A program made the translations under genes and the position numbers. The notes beneath the pieces are model-generated. The model was not told where the DNA came from and searched no databases. It saw only the letters and a list, made by a program, of their open reading frames with translations. This document shows positions 21,019-29,352 of a DNA stretch of 39,181 bases, in pieces. The DNA comes from an uncultured Clostridia bacterium (lineage in GTDB: Bacteria > Bacillota > Clostridia > Oscillospirales > Acutalibacteraceae). The stretch is from the NCBI GenBank assembly GCA_958436475.1, contig CAUBKG010000010.1, positions 1-39,181 on the forward strand. The letters are read 5' to 3'. Numbering within the stretch: the stretch's first letter is position 1; each line of letters opens with the position of its first letter.

Positions 21019-21504
21019 ATGAATGAAGCATCGCAGAGCCTGAACCGTTTTTTGGTGCAGATGTTTAACAATATTCTGAAAATCGAAGAGCATTCTCTCC
21101 GGCAGAGCCGCTTTTCCGATGTATCGCTCAGTGAGATGCATCTGCTGGAGGCCGCGGGGGATATCCTCCGCAGCGGCAGTGAGCAGGAATGCAACATGAC
21201 CGCCCTTGCCGAAAAGCTGGGCATCACAATGGGGTCTCTCACTGTGGCGGTAAATACTCTGGTGAGAAAAGGGTATCTTAAAAAGCAGCGCAACGAGAAA
21301 GACAGGCGGGTCGTGCTTCTGGAGCTGACCGAAGTCGGAAGCCTTGCGGATGAGCATCACCGCCGGTTCCATAATGAACTGGTGGAGGCCGTGACCGTTG
21401 CGCTCGAACCGGAGCAGCTGGCGGTCCTCGTGCACAGCCTGAATATTCTCCGCCACTTTTTCGAGAAAAAATATTTCATAAAAGGAGCCGCATATGCCGA
21501 TTAA
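21019..21504 (+). CDS. MarR-family transcriptional regulator
   Basis: A 161-residue winged helix-turn-helix protein. N-terminal dimer helices (QSLNRFLVQMFNNILKIEEH), recognition part NMTALAEKLGITMGSLTVAVNTLVRKGYL and the wing KQRNEKDRRVVLLELTEVG, then a long C-terminal helix. The G-I-T-x-G-S-L-T-V-A-V-N-x-L-V-x-K-G-Y pattern recalls FabT, the fatty acid synthesis repressor of Firmicutes. It overlaps degV by 11 bases and has a TTTGA-TCAAA type palindrome in its leader, which fits control of fatty acid use. ATG behind TAGGAGG. FabT identity is inference. Confidence 0.85.
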   Translation: MNEASQSLNRFLVQMFNNILKIEEHSLRQSRFSDVSLSEMHLLEAAGDILRSGSEQECNMTALAEKLGITMGSLTVAVNTLVRKGYLKKQRNEKDRRVVLLELTEVGSLADEHHRRFHNELVEAVTVALEPEQLAVLVHSLNILRHFFEKKYFIKGAAYAD

Positions 21505-22348
21505 AATTATCACCGACACGACCTCCGATGTTCCATACGAAAAGCAGAAGGAGCTGGATATAGAAATTCTGCCGCTGAAAGTTTTGTTCGGCGAAGAAGA
21601 ATATACACCGAATGTGAATCTCACCACGGCCGAGTTTTATGAAAAGCTGGCGCAGTTTGAAGGCCTCCCGAAAACGCAGCAGATTTCTCCCGCGCAGTTT
21701 CAGAACATCTTTCAAAAGCATCTGGATGCGGGCGATGAAGTGATCGGCCTGTTTATTTCCAGCTCCCTGAGCGGCACATATTTTTCCGCCAACATTGCGC
21801 GTGAGGAGATCGGTTCAGATAAGATTCATCTGGTCGATACGAAGCAAGTCACGATGGGGCTTGGCTGTGCGGTATACCGTGCCATCGATCTGCGCAGGGA
21901 GGGGCTCAGCGGCAAGGAAATTGCAGACCGCCTCGAAGAAGAGCTGCCGCGGATCAAGCTCTATGCAGCGGTGGACTGCCTAACCTATCTGCAGAAGGGC
22001 GGGCGCCTTTCCAACGCAACCGCGTTTGTGGGAGGCCTGCTGAATATCAAGCCCATCATTTCGGTCGAGGATGACGGATGGGTGAAAAATATCGGTAAGG
22101 CAAGAGGTATGCAGAAGGGATACGAGCAGATCAAAAAAATCCTTCAGACGCACGAGGTTGATTATACGAAGCCCTGCGTGTTCGGCCACACGAACGCCCC
22201 GCAGGCGGGGCGCGAGCTGGAGGAATATTTGAAAGCCGAGATTCCGGAGCTGAAAAACGCCCCCTGTTATTTTCAGGATATCGGTTCCGTGGTGGGAACG
22301 CATGTCGGCCCGGGCGCAGCGGGAATCGCTGTGTTTTATAAAGAATAA
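21494..22348 (+). CDS. DegV family fatty-acid-binding protein
   Basis: 284 residues of the DegV/FakB fold. FakB proteins hold a fatty acid for phosphorylation by the kinase FakA. Seen: ITDTTSDVP near the start, KTQQISPAQFQNIF, the fatty-acid-headgroup loop SSSLSGTY, LTYLQKGGRLS and C-terminal GTHVGPGAAGI. The ATG at 21494 lies inside the end of the MarR gene, so translation is coupled. No fakA in the window. Which fatty acid it prefers cannot be told. Confidence 0.92.
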   Translation: MPIKIITDTTSDVPYEKQKELDIEILPLKVLFGEEEYTPNVNLTTAEFYEKLAQFEGLPKTQQISPAQFQNIFQKHLDAGDEVIGLFISSSLSGTYFSANIAREEIGSDKIHLVDTKQVTMGLGCAVYRAIDLRREGLSGKEIADRLEEELPRIKLYAAVDCLTYLQKGGRLSNATAFVGGLLNIKPIISVEDDGWVKNIGKARGMQKGYEQIKKILQTHEVDYTKPCVFGHTNAPQAGRELEEYLKAEIPELKNAPCYFQDIGSVVGTHVGPGAAGIAVFYKE

Positions 22349-22360
22349 TCCTCTTGTTTT

Positions 22361-22390
22361 AAGCGCCCGTCCGCAGCCGGACGGGCGCTT
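22361..22390 (+). terminator. terminator after DegV
   Basis: Stem AAGCGCCCGTCCG (22361-22373) with CGGACGGGCGCTT (22378-22390), 4-base loop, followed by TTATAA. Confidence 0.85.
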
Positions 22391-22473
22391 TTATAAATAT
22401 CCACTTGGCAGGGCGAGGGCAAGGGGCTATAATGAAGGCATGCTTCAAAAAATGATTTGTTGGCGGTGAACCG

Positions 22474-23277
22474 ATGCTTTCTATTTTTCGCGATTATTCG
22501 TTTAGCCAACTCGTGCTGTTTTTTGGGATTTACAGTGTTCTCGGCTGGGCTATGGAAACCTGCATCGTCTCTGTGAGCCAGAAAAAGTTTGCACAGAGAG
22601 GGATGCTTTACGGCCCCTTATGCCCGATTTATGGTTTCGGTGCGCTGTTCATCCTCCTGTTTTGCCGGCCGGTGGATTTCAGCGCCGTTCTGGTGTTCTT
22701 CGTCGGCATGTCGGTGACGACCGCACTCGAATACCTGACCGGCTGGGCGCTGGAGTCCCTGTTCCACACACGCTGGTGGGATTATTCCTGCAGGCGGTTT
22801 CAGCTCCACGGCTATATCTGCCTGCGCTGTTCGCTTTTCTGGGGAGCTCTCTCCGTAGCACTCACCTTTTTGCTTCACCGCGGGATCGAATCGCTCGTGC
22901 TCCGGCTGCCGGAAGCCGCGCAGGATCTCGCCGCCTATCTCTTTTTGGGGCTGCTGCTTGCGGATGTGGTAATGTCTGTCCTCTCCATCGTTACGCTCAA
23001 TGGCGTGCTTAGCCGGATGAACAAGCTGCGCGCTTCCATGGCGGAGCTTTCCGAGCGGATCGAAAGCGCGCTGGACGACCTCAAAAAGCGCGAGGCGGAG
23101 CATTCCCTGAAGCTGCAGAAAATCCAGTGGGAAACCCTTTTGAGCAAAAAGAATGTGCTGCACAGCCAGTTCCTTACCGAATTCCCCCGCATCCGCTCCA
23201 CGCGGTTTGACGAATATCTGAACGAACTGAAAAACGCCCGGAAACGGCGGAAGGAGAAAAAACACGATGAAAAATAA
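22474..23277 (+). CDS. membrane protein, ABC_trans_CmpB / type IV permease-like family
   Basis: 267 residues. N-terminal two thirds holds about four or five membrane spans and the family pattern FGIYSVLGWAMETCIVS, RGMLYGPLCPIYGFGAL and TALEYLTGWALESLFHTRWWDYS, known from the Firmicutes family labelled putative ABC-transporter type IV. C-terminal third (about residues 180-267) is a charged coiled coil (ASMAELSERIESALDDLKKR) ending in a Lys/Arg run. Despite the family name there is no ATPase nearby and transport is unproven. Weak ribosome site (GGCGGTGA) before ATG 22474. Its end overlaps the lipoprotein start by 11 bases. Confidence 0.82.
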   Translation: MLSIFRDYSFSQLVLFFGIYSVLGWAMETCIVSVSQKKFAQRGMLYGPLCPIYGFGALFILLFCRPVDFSAVLVFFVGMSVTTALEYLTGWALESLFHTRWWDYSCRRFQLHGYICLRCSLFWGALSVALTFLLHRGIESLVLRLPEAAQDLAAYLFLGLLLADVVMSVLSIVTLNGVLSRMNKLRASMAELSERIESALDDLKKREAEHSLKLQKIQWETLLSKKNVLHSQFLTEFPRIRSTRFDEYLNELKNARKRRKEKKHDEK

Positions 23278-23764
23278 AAAGCGGCTGATTTTGATTTTTT
23301 TAAGTCTTTTCACAGCGTTGAGTTTCGCCGCCTGCGGTTCTTCTGCGCAGAAGGACGGAAGGGAAGCGCCGGAAGCGCTGCAGGCCCGGCTGAACAGCAG
23401 TTTTCAAAGTGCAGGCGTTCCGGAAATCGAAGCGTTTGAAAAATCCGGAAAAGATGCGAAAGAATATGCCGCCGCCCCGGCGGAAAACATCCGGATTTCG
23501 GTCTCGTGCGATGAAAAGGGAAAGGTTGCGTCTTTCTCCTGCGAATCCACTGGGAATGCGGAAGAATGGCGGGATTATGCAGGAGCCATCCTCACCGCGT
23601 ACACGAGCGACCCGGAGGAGCTTGCGCGGGCAGGGAAGCTGATGAAGCTTGAAGCCGCGGAAAGGGAAGACGTCGGATATTCCTCCGCCTGCAAGGTAGG
23701 CGATGTGAAGGTCGCCGTGAGCTATGCAAGCGGCAAACGCACGCTGACCGTAACGGAGCCATAA
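23267..23764 (+). CDS. small lipoprotein, unknown function
   Basis: 165 residues with a lipoprotein signal: basic MKNKKR, hydrophobic LILIFLSLFTALSF and lipobox FAAC (Cys at about 22), then a Gly/Ser linker. The mature part has two beta-rich halves (NIRISVSCDEKGKVASFSCE, CKVGDVKVAVSYASGKRTLT) and could be a small domain facing outside the membrane. Starts inside the end of the CmpB-family gene behind AAGGAG, so the two are translated together and may work together. Not recognised beyond that. Confidence 0.8.
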   Translation: MKNKKRLILIFLSLFTALSFAACGSSAQKDGREAPEALQARLNSSFQSAGVPEIEAFEKSGKDAKEYAAAPAENIRISVSCDEKGKVASFSCESTGNAEEWRDYAGAILTAYTSDPEELARAGKLMKLEAAEREDVGYSSACKVGDVKVAVSYASGKRTLTVTEP

Positions 23765-23768
23765 TCGA

Positions 23769-23802
23769 AACTGCGGCGGCCGCCCAACGGCCGCCGCAGT
23801 TT
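23769..23802 (+). terminator. terminator after the lipoprotein gene
   Basis: 14-bp stem AACTGCGGCGGCCG (23769-23782) with CGGCCGCCGCAGTT (23788-23801 to 23802), 5-base loop. Little T run after it, but very stable. Confidence 0.7.
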
Positions 23803-23909
23803 GCGTATATCTGTGTCAAAGCAAAAAATCAGAAGATACGCCTTGATTAATTTATAATTGATGGTAAAATTAATAATTAGTCATTTATTGAGTTGAAAAG
23901 GGTGGAATT

Positions 23910-25727
23910 GTGGGAAAAAGAAATGATATTCGAAATGTAGCAATCATTGCGCACGTTGACCACGGCAAAACAACGCTGGTCGACCAGATGCTCCGGCAGA
24001 GCGGTACGTTCCGTACCAACGAGCAGGTGGAGGAGCGCGTGATGGACTCCAACGACCTCGAACGCGAACGCGGCATTACCATTCTGGCAAAGAATACGTC
24101 CGTCATGTATCAGGACGTGAAGATCAATATTGTGGATACTCCGGGCCATGCAGACTTCGGTGGCGAAGTGGAGCGCATCCTTTTGATGGTGGATGGCGTT
24201 CTGCTTCTGGTAGATGCGTTCGAAGGCTGTATGCCGCAGACCCGTTTTGTGCTGAAAAAGGCACTGGGGCTGGGCAAGAAGACGGTTGTCGTCATCAATA
24301 AGATCGACCGGCCGAACGCACGCCCCGCCGAGGTGATTGACGAAGTGCTGGACCTCTTCATCGAGCTCGGCGCGAACGACGACCAGATCGAATTCCCGAT
24401 CATATACTGCTCCGCGAGAGACGGTTACGCTTCCCTCGATCCGGACGACCGCAGCGGCGATATCCGCCCGCTGTTCGACGCCATCCTGGAGCACATTCCC
24501 GCGCCGGAAGGGGAAACGGACGGACCCACGCAGGTGCTTTTTTCCAACATCGATTATGACGATTATGTGGGACGCATCGGCATCGGCCGCGTGGAGCGCG
24601 GCACGATCAAAACCGGGCAGCAGGTGATGCTGTGCGAAGAAGGGAAAGACCCGGTGCGCGCCAAAGTAAACCGGCTGTATACCTTCCAGGGGCTCCGCCG
24701 CGTGGAAGCGGAGGAAGCGTCCCTTGGGGAACTCGTTGCGGTTTCCGGCATTGCGGATATCAATATCGGGCAGACCATCTGCGACCCCGAGCATATCGAG
24801 CCGCTGCCCTTCGTCAAGATCGACGAGCCAACCATTTCCATGAACTTTATGGTAAACAACAGCCCGTTTGCCGGGCGGGAAGGAAAATTCGTCACCTCCC
24901 GCAATCTGCGCGAACGCCTTTTTAAGGAAATCGAAACCAACGTGAGCATGCGGGTGGAGGAAACCGATTCGCCCGATACGTTCAAGGTGTCCGGCCGCGG
25001 CGAGCTCCATATTTCCATCCTGATCGAAACCATGCGCCGCGAGGGGTATGAATTCCAGGTAACGAGCCCGGATGTGATTTATAAAACGATAGACGGCGTG
25101 AAATGCGAGCCGATCGAGCTGCTCATGATTGAAACGCCGGAAAATTATGTGGGCGCCATCATGGAGAAGCTCGGTTCCCGCAAGGCGGAGATCGTCAATA
25201 TGGGCACGCGAGAAACGGGTGTTTCCCATCTGGAATTTAAAATTCCCGCGCGCGGCCTGATGGGCTACCGTTCGGAGTTCCTGACCGATACCAACGGGAA
25301 CGGCATCATGAATCACGTGTTTTATGGCTACGAGCCCTTTAAGGGCGATTTTGAGCGCCGGAACAACGGCTCCATCGTCGTGCATGAAACAGGGGAAACC
25401 ACCGGCTACGGCCTCTTCAACACGCAGGACCGCGGCACACTGTTTGTGGGCCCGGGCGTTTCGGTTTACGAAGGTATGGTCGTGGGCGAAAACGCAAAGG
25501 GCGAGGATATCGTCTGCAATGTCTGCAAGAAAAAGCATGTCACCAACATGCGCGCGGCGGGCTCGGACGATGCGCTCAAGCTCACTCCCCCCATGGTTCT
25601 CAGCCTCGAGCAGTCGCTTGAATTCATCAAAGACGACGAGCTGGTGGAGATCACACCCAAAAGCATCCGCATTCGCAAGAAGGTGCTTTCGAAGGAACTG
25701 CGCATGAAGCAGGCGTTCCGGAAATAA
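23910..25727 (+). CDS. typA: ribosome-associated translational GTPase TypA/BipA
   Basis: 605 residues, full length. EF-G-like GTPase helping ribosome assembly and stress adaptation. GTPase motifs: IAHVDHGKTTL (G1), RERGITI (G2), DTPGHADFGGEV (G3) and NKIDRPNARP (G4). Then domain II, the TypA region SPFAGREGKFVTSRNLRERL, GRGELHISILIETMRREGYE and the C-terminal GLMGYRSEFLTDTNGNGIMNH. Start is GTG 23910 with AAAAGGGTGG upstream. Probably read with the amidohydrolase gene 22 bases later. Confidence 0.97.
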   Translation: MGKRNDIRNVAIIAHVDHGKTTLVDQMLRQSGTFRTNEQVEERVMDSNDLERERGITILAKNTSVMYQDVKINIVDTPGHADFGGEVERILLMVDGVLLLVDAFEGCMPQTRFVLKKALGLGKKTVVVINKIDRPNARPAEVIDEVLDLFIELGANDDQIEFPIIYCSARDGYASLDPDDRSGDIRPLFDAILEHIPAPEGETDGPTQVLFSNIDYDDYVGRIGIGRVERGTIKTGQQVMLCEEGKDPVRAKVNRLYTFQGLRRVEAEEASLGELVAVSGIADINIGQTICDPEHIEPLPFVKIDEPTISMNFMVNNSPFAGREGKFVTSRNLRERLFKEIETNVSMRVEETDSPDTFKVSGRGELHISILIETMRREGYEFQVTSPDVIYKTIDGVKCEPIELLMIETPENYVGAIMEKLGSRKAEIVNMGTRETGVSHLEFKIPARGLMGYRSEFLTDTNGNGIMNHVFYGYEPFKGDFERRNNGSIVVHETGETTGYGLFNTQDRGTLFVGPGVSVYEGMVVGENAKGEDIVCNVCKKKHVTNMRAAGSDDALKLTPPMVLSLEQSLEFIKDDELVEITPKSIRIRKKVLSKELRMKQAFRK

Positions 25728-25749
25728 TTTGTGTTAAGAAGGCAAAGCC

Positions 25750-26541
25750 ATGGTCATTGATTTTCATACACACGCATTTCCCCGGAAAATAGCGGAAAAG
25801 GCGATGGGAGTGCTGCAGCGCAACGCCGGCAACCTCGCCCCATATACAGACGGTACGTCGGAATCGCTCGAAGCTTATCTGGCAAAGCACGATGTGGATC
25901 GCTGCGTTCTCCTCAACATTGCCACCAATGAGAGGCAGCAGCACAGCGTCAATGATTTCGCTATTGCCATGAACCGTGCGCCCATTGTATCCTTCGGTTC
26001 TGTTTTTCCCGGCGCGCCGGATGCTCTGGAGGAGCTCGAACGGCTGAGGGCTGCGGGGATCAAGGGCATCAAGCTCCACCCCGATTACCAGAAGTTTTTC
26101 GTGGATGATCCGGCAGTGTTCCCTATTTACCGGAGGGCGGCGGAGCTCGGAATGATTACGGTATTCCATTCGGGTGTGGATATCGAATACTTTGAGCCGG
26201 TGCACTGCACCCCGGAGCGCCTTCTCCGGGCGCTGCCGGAATTCGGCGGGGCGCCGGTGGTGGCGGCGCATATGGGGGCCTATCTCTGCTGGTACGATGT
26301 GGAAAGGTATCTCGTGGGGCAAAACGTATACCTGGACACCGCTTTTTCCTACGGCCGTATGCCGCGGGAGCATGCGCGCCGCATCATCCTGAACCATGGG
26401 GCGGATAAGGTGCTCCTTGGAAGCGATCTTCCCTGGAGCGGCACCCATAATGAAATCCGGTTCATCCGGAGCCTGGAGCTTTCGGCGGAGCAGGAGGCTG
26501 CCATCCTCGGCGGCAACGCGGCGCGGCTTCTGGGGCTGTAA
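25750..26541 (+). CDS. metal-dependent amidohydrolase (Amidohydro_2 family)
   Basis: 263 residues, TIM-barrel amidohydrolase. Metal ligands visible: DFHTH (His6, His8), KLHPDYQ, VFHSGV, AAHMGA and the final LLGSDLPW aspartate. The substrate is unknown; similar proteins include decarboxylases and hydrolases of cyclic compounds. ATG 25750 behind AAGG, in the same direction as typA. Confidence 0.85.
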   Translation: MVIDFHTHAFPRKIAEKAMGVLQRNAGNLAPYTDGTSESLEAYLAKHDVDRCVLLNIATNERQQHSVNDFAIAMNRAPIVSFGSVFPGAPDALEELERLRAAGIKGIKLHPDYQKFFVDDPAVFPIYRRAAELGMITVFHSGVDIEYFEPVHCTPERLLRALPEFGGAPVVAAHMGAYLCWYDVERYLVGQNVYLDTAFSYGRMPREHARRIILNHGADKVLLGSDLPWSGTHNEIRFIRSLELSAEQEAAILGGNAARLLGL

Positions 26542-26573
26542 GCCGCAGCGGAAACAACGAAGGGATTATTTTT

Positions 26574-27473
26574 ATGCAGTATGTTATCCTCGACCTCGAA
26601 TGGAACGTGACCTTCAGCAAGAAAAAGAAAAAGTATTTCAATGAGATCATAGAGGTTGGCGCCGTCCGCCTCAAAGAAGACCGGACGCTGGATGATACCT
26701 TTCAGGCTTATGTGGGGGCACAGATTTCAAAAAAGCTCTGCAGTAAGGTGGCGGAGCTTACGAATCTGGAATTTTCAGATATAAAAAACGGGCAGCCTTT
26801 TTCCCGGGTGATGGCTAAGTTTTCACGGTGGGTCGGCTCGTCTGACACAGTCGTGATGACGTGGAGCAACACCGATCTCCACGTTCTGCTGGAGAATTAC
26901 CAGTATTACGATCCGGCAGCCGAAGCAATTCCATTTTTAAAAAAGTATGTGGACCTTCAGAAATACTGCCAGACGCTGCAGTGGCTTCCGCTTGCCCAGC
27001 AAGTGGGGCTTGCGGCCTTTGCGGAGCAGATTTCCGTTCCGGTGTACGATCTCCAGCAGCATTCCGCTCTGGACGACAGTATCATCGAAGCCCGCTGTTT
27101 TCAGAAGATGTACGATGCAAAGCGGTTTCCGGAATTCGTGCGGGATGCTTCCAAACCGGAATTTTACCGGCGCATGCTTTTTAAAAACCAGTTCATCACA
27201 GACATCAACAGCGAGGAAATCGACCGCAAGCATCTCCGTTTCCGCTGCCAGGAATGCGGAAGGCAGGCGCGCCGCATCAGCAAATGGCGCAAGAAAAACA
27301 ATGCGTTTTTTGCGGATTTCTGCTGCCAGACCTGCGGAGTAAAGTTTACCGCGCGGATCCAGGCTAAAAAGACATATGACGCAGTTCGGGTCAACCGCCG
27401 GATTCTGCCCTTTCTTCCGAAAAACACGCCAGCCGGCGAGGGAGCTGCCTCCGCCGCGGGGCAGAAACAATAA
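26574..27473 (+). CDS. DEDD-type 3'-5' exonuclease with C-terminal zinc ribbon
   Basis: 299 residues. Exonuclease core: Exo I ILDLEWN (Asp7, Glu9), Exo II TWSNTDLHVLLEN, and Exo III HSALDDSIIEARCF, so the DEDDh catalytic set seems complete. The C-terminal part (about residues 220-265) has CQECGRQARR and CCQTCG, two Cys-x-x-Cys pairs that look like a zinc ribbon. The N-terminal domain resembles KapD-type exonucleases. Substrate (RNA or DNA) unknown. ATG 26574 with AAGGG upstream. Confidence 0.82.
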   Translation: MQYVILDLEWNVTFSKKKKKYFNEIIEVGAVRLKEDRTLDDTFQAYVGAQISKKLCSKVAELTNLEFSDIKNGQPFSRVMAKFSRWVGSSDTVVMTWSNTDLHVLLENYQYYDPAAEAIPFLKKYVDLQKYCQTLQWLPLAQQVGLAAFAEQISVPVYDLQQHSALDDSIIEARCFQKMYDAKRFPEFVRDASKPEFYRRMLFKNQFITDINSEEIDRKHLRFRCQECGRQARRISKWRKKNNAFFADFCCQTCGVKFTARIQAKKTYDAVRVNRRILPFLPKNTPAGEGAASAAGQKQ

Positions 27474-27594
27474 AACAGAATCCTTTTGCTTTGACTCACC
27501 TTTTTCGGCCCCCGAAGCCGCCCGCTGCGGATGGGCGCTCCGGCGGCCCTGCATTTTTATTGGGGCATTACAATGGGAATAGAGGATACAAGGG

Positions 27595-29163
27595 ATGAAA
27601 AGTAAATTTTGTGTTACGCACGAAGGGTTGCCGCTGTATTCTATAGCGGAGGGTGTAACCATCTGCCATCTGGGCGATCTGCACGAGGCGGTGTACGGGT
27701 ATAAGAACGAAGAACTTGCTGTTGCCGTGCTGCGGGGCCGGCCGGATGCGCTGTTCGTTACGGGAGACGTGTTCGATAAGTACCGGGAAGACGGAACGCC
27801 GTTCCTGGATTTTTTAGACGGCCTCAAGGGCCGCGTTCCGGTTTATATGTGCCTCGGAAACCATGAGATTCAGAGCCGCGAACGCTGCTATCCGAAAATC
27901 ACGCACTTTTTGGAGGAGATTCAAAAGAGAGGCGTTGTGGTTCTGGAAAACAGCTTTGTGCAGCTCCGGCTGAAGGGGCAGACGATCCTGCTTTACGGCC
28001 TCGATACCTACACAAAAACACGCAGGCCGAAAAAAGAGGATGTGCGCCGCTTTATCGGAGAGTGCCCGAAATCCGAAAATGTGGTTGTGCTCGCACACGA
28101 CCCCAAATGGTTTCCGGCACTCGCGGACTGGGGCGCGGATATCGTTCTTTCCGGCCACATCCACGGGGGCTTCTGCCGCCTTCCAGACGGAAAGGGAATT
28201 GCGGCGCCGGGGTTCGTTCCTTTTCCGAAATACGATTCCGGCGTGTTTATCCGGGGCAAAACCGTTATGTATATCACCCGCGGATTTGGAAAAAGCAAGC
28301 TGGGCTTCCGCATCCACAATTCACCCGAGCTTGCTTTTTTGACGCTCGAGCCCGAAATGGACTTTTCCGCCTTCAAACGGCGGCATGAACGGGACGGCAA
28401 TATTGCGGCAATGCTCAAGTGTGCGCTTTCCGCGTTTCTGATTTTGCTTTCGGTCTGGTGCCTGTTCGCCATGACCGATTCGAAGCTGAGCCTTTTTGTT
28501 TACGGCCCCGCCGCCGTTACCGCTCTGCTGCTGCCCGCGCTCTGGCGCTGGGATTCCGTTCGCCCGCGTATGCCGCGCCCGCTTGCGAGGCTTGTTTCCA
28601 TAACATTTTTTGCCGTTTGCCTTTCGGCATTCCTGTTCTGCGGATATGTTACCTGCCGGATGTTTGTTGCGGCAAGCCATCCCGCGTTTTCTTCCGATGC
28701 AACGGTCGTCGTGCTGGGAGGGAAGGTGAATCGGTCCGGGCCGAGCCGGTCGGTGCAGGCGAGGCTCGATGCCGCCGTGGAGTACTTGAACGAGCATCCG
28801 GAAGCGCCCTGCATCGTTACCGGCGGAAAGGCGGACGACTGGACCACATTGGAAGCTGTCGTTATGGCAAAATATTTAAAGGAAAAGGGCATTGCGGAGC
28901 ACCGGATCTACATGGAGCCGGACGCCAGAAATACATATGAAAACATTCGATTTTCTGTGGAGCTGATTGAGAGATACCGCCTGCCTGAGCGCATGGTGAT
29001 CGTTTCGGACGGTTACCACCAATACCGGGCGGAGCGGTTCGCCCAGGAGCTGGGAATCGCATCCTCGCCTTATAGCTGCCGCACGCCGTTTTCCCTGCTG
29101 GGCGTGTACTGGACGCGGGAGGTCCTTGCGGTGGCGCAGTCTTTTCTGCTGCACGGCTTTTAG
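27595..29163 (+). CDS. metallophosphoesterase - membrane - DUF218 fusion protein
   Basis: 522 residues with three parts. Residues about 20-250 are a calcineurin-like metallophosphoesterase with GDLH (Asp28, His30), GD (57-58), GNHE (88-91), AHD (His168) and GHIHGG (His188, His190). Residues about 268-350 hold three membrane spans. Residues about 360-500 are a DUF218/YdcF-SanA-like domain with VVVLGGKV, IVTGGKADD, EPDARNTYENIRF and IVSDGYHQYRA. Both domain families are linked to cell envelope metabolism, so a role in envelope phosphate or lipid-carrier processing is inferred. Starts 121 bases after the exonuclease gene at ATG 27595. Confidence 0.88.
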   Translation: MKSKFCVTHEGLPLYSIAEGVTICHLGDLHEAVYGYKNEELAVAVLRGRPDALFVTGDVFDKYREDGTPFLDFLDGLKGRVPVYMCLGNHEIQSRERCYPKITHFLEEIQKRGVVVLENSFVQLRLKGQTILLYGLDTYTKTRRPKKEDVRRFIGECPKSENVVVLAHDPKWFPALADWGADIVLSGHIHGGFCRLPDGKGIAAPGFVPFPKYDSGVFIRGKTVMYITRGFGKSKLGFRIHNSPELAFLTLEPEMDFSAFKRRHERDGNIAAMLKCALSAFLILLSVWCLFAMTDSKLSLFVYGPAAVTALLLPALWRWDSVRPRMPRPLARLVSITFFAVCLSAFLFCGYVTCRMFVAASHPAFSSDATVVVLGGKVNRSGPSRSVQARLDAAVEYLNEHPEAPCIVTGGKADDWTTLEAVVMAKYLKEKGIAEHRIYMEPDARNTYENIRFSVELIERYRLPERMVIVSDGYHQYRAERFAQELGIASSPYSCRTPFSLLGVYWTREVLAVAQSFLLHGF

Positions 29164-29204
29164 ACTTTCTGCACGTATCCGGGCGAGAAATGCATTTGTT
29201 TATC

Positions 29205-29233
29205 TTTACAAAATTTACTTTGTCCTGTATAAT
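29205..29233 (+). promoter_or_regulatory. pyrimidine operon promoter
   Basis: TTTACA (29205-29210), 17-base spacer, TATAAT (29228-29233). Leader of about 115 bases to pyrC. Confidence 0.75.
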
Positions 29234-29257
29234 TAAAAGGATATAAAAAGTGTGACC

Positions 29258-29316
29258 GGCAGCCTGTAAAACGGGCTGCCCGCCGCACGGCGCTTTTGCT
29301 GCGGGACGCAGCAAAA
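29258..29316 (+). promoter_or_regulatory. pyr leader with two hairpins (possible attenuator)
   Basis: First stem GGCAGCC (29258-29264) with GGCTGCC (29274-29280); second stem TTTTGCTGCG (29294-29303) with CGCAGCAAAA (29307-29316), 3-base loop, followed by AATTTTG. The second is terminator-like with a poor U run. The known PyrR binding loop was not recognised, so regulation by attenuation is only a possibility. Confidence 0.4.
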
Positions 29317-29352
29317 AATTTTGTCCATTTTACGGAACGGGGAGGTAAAAAG

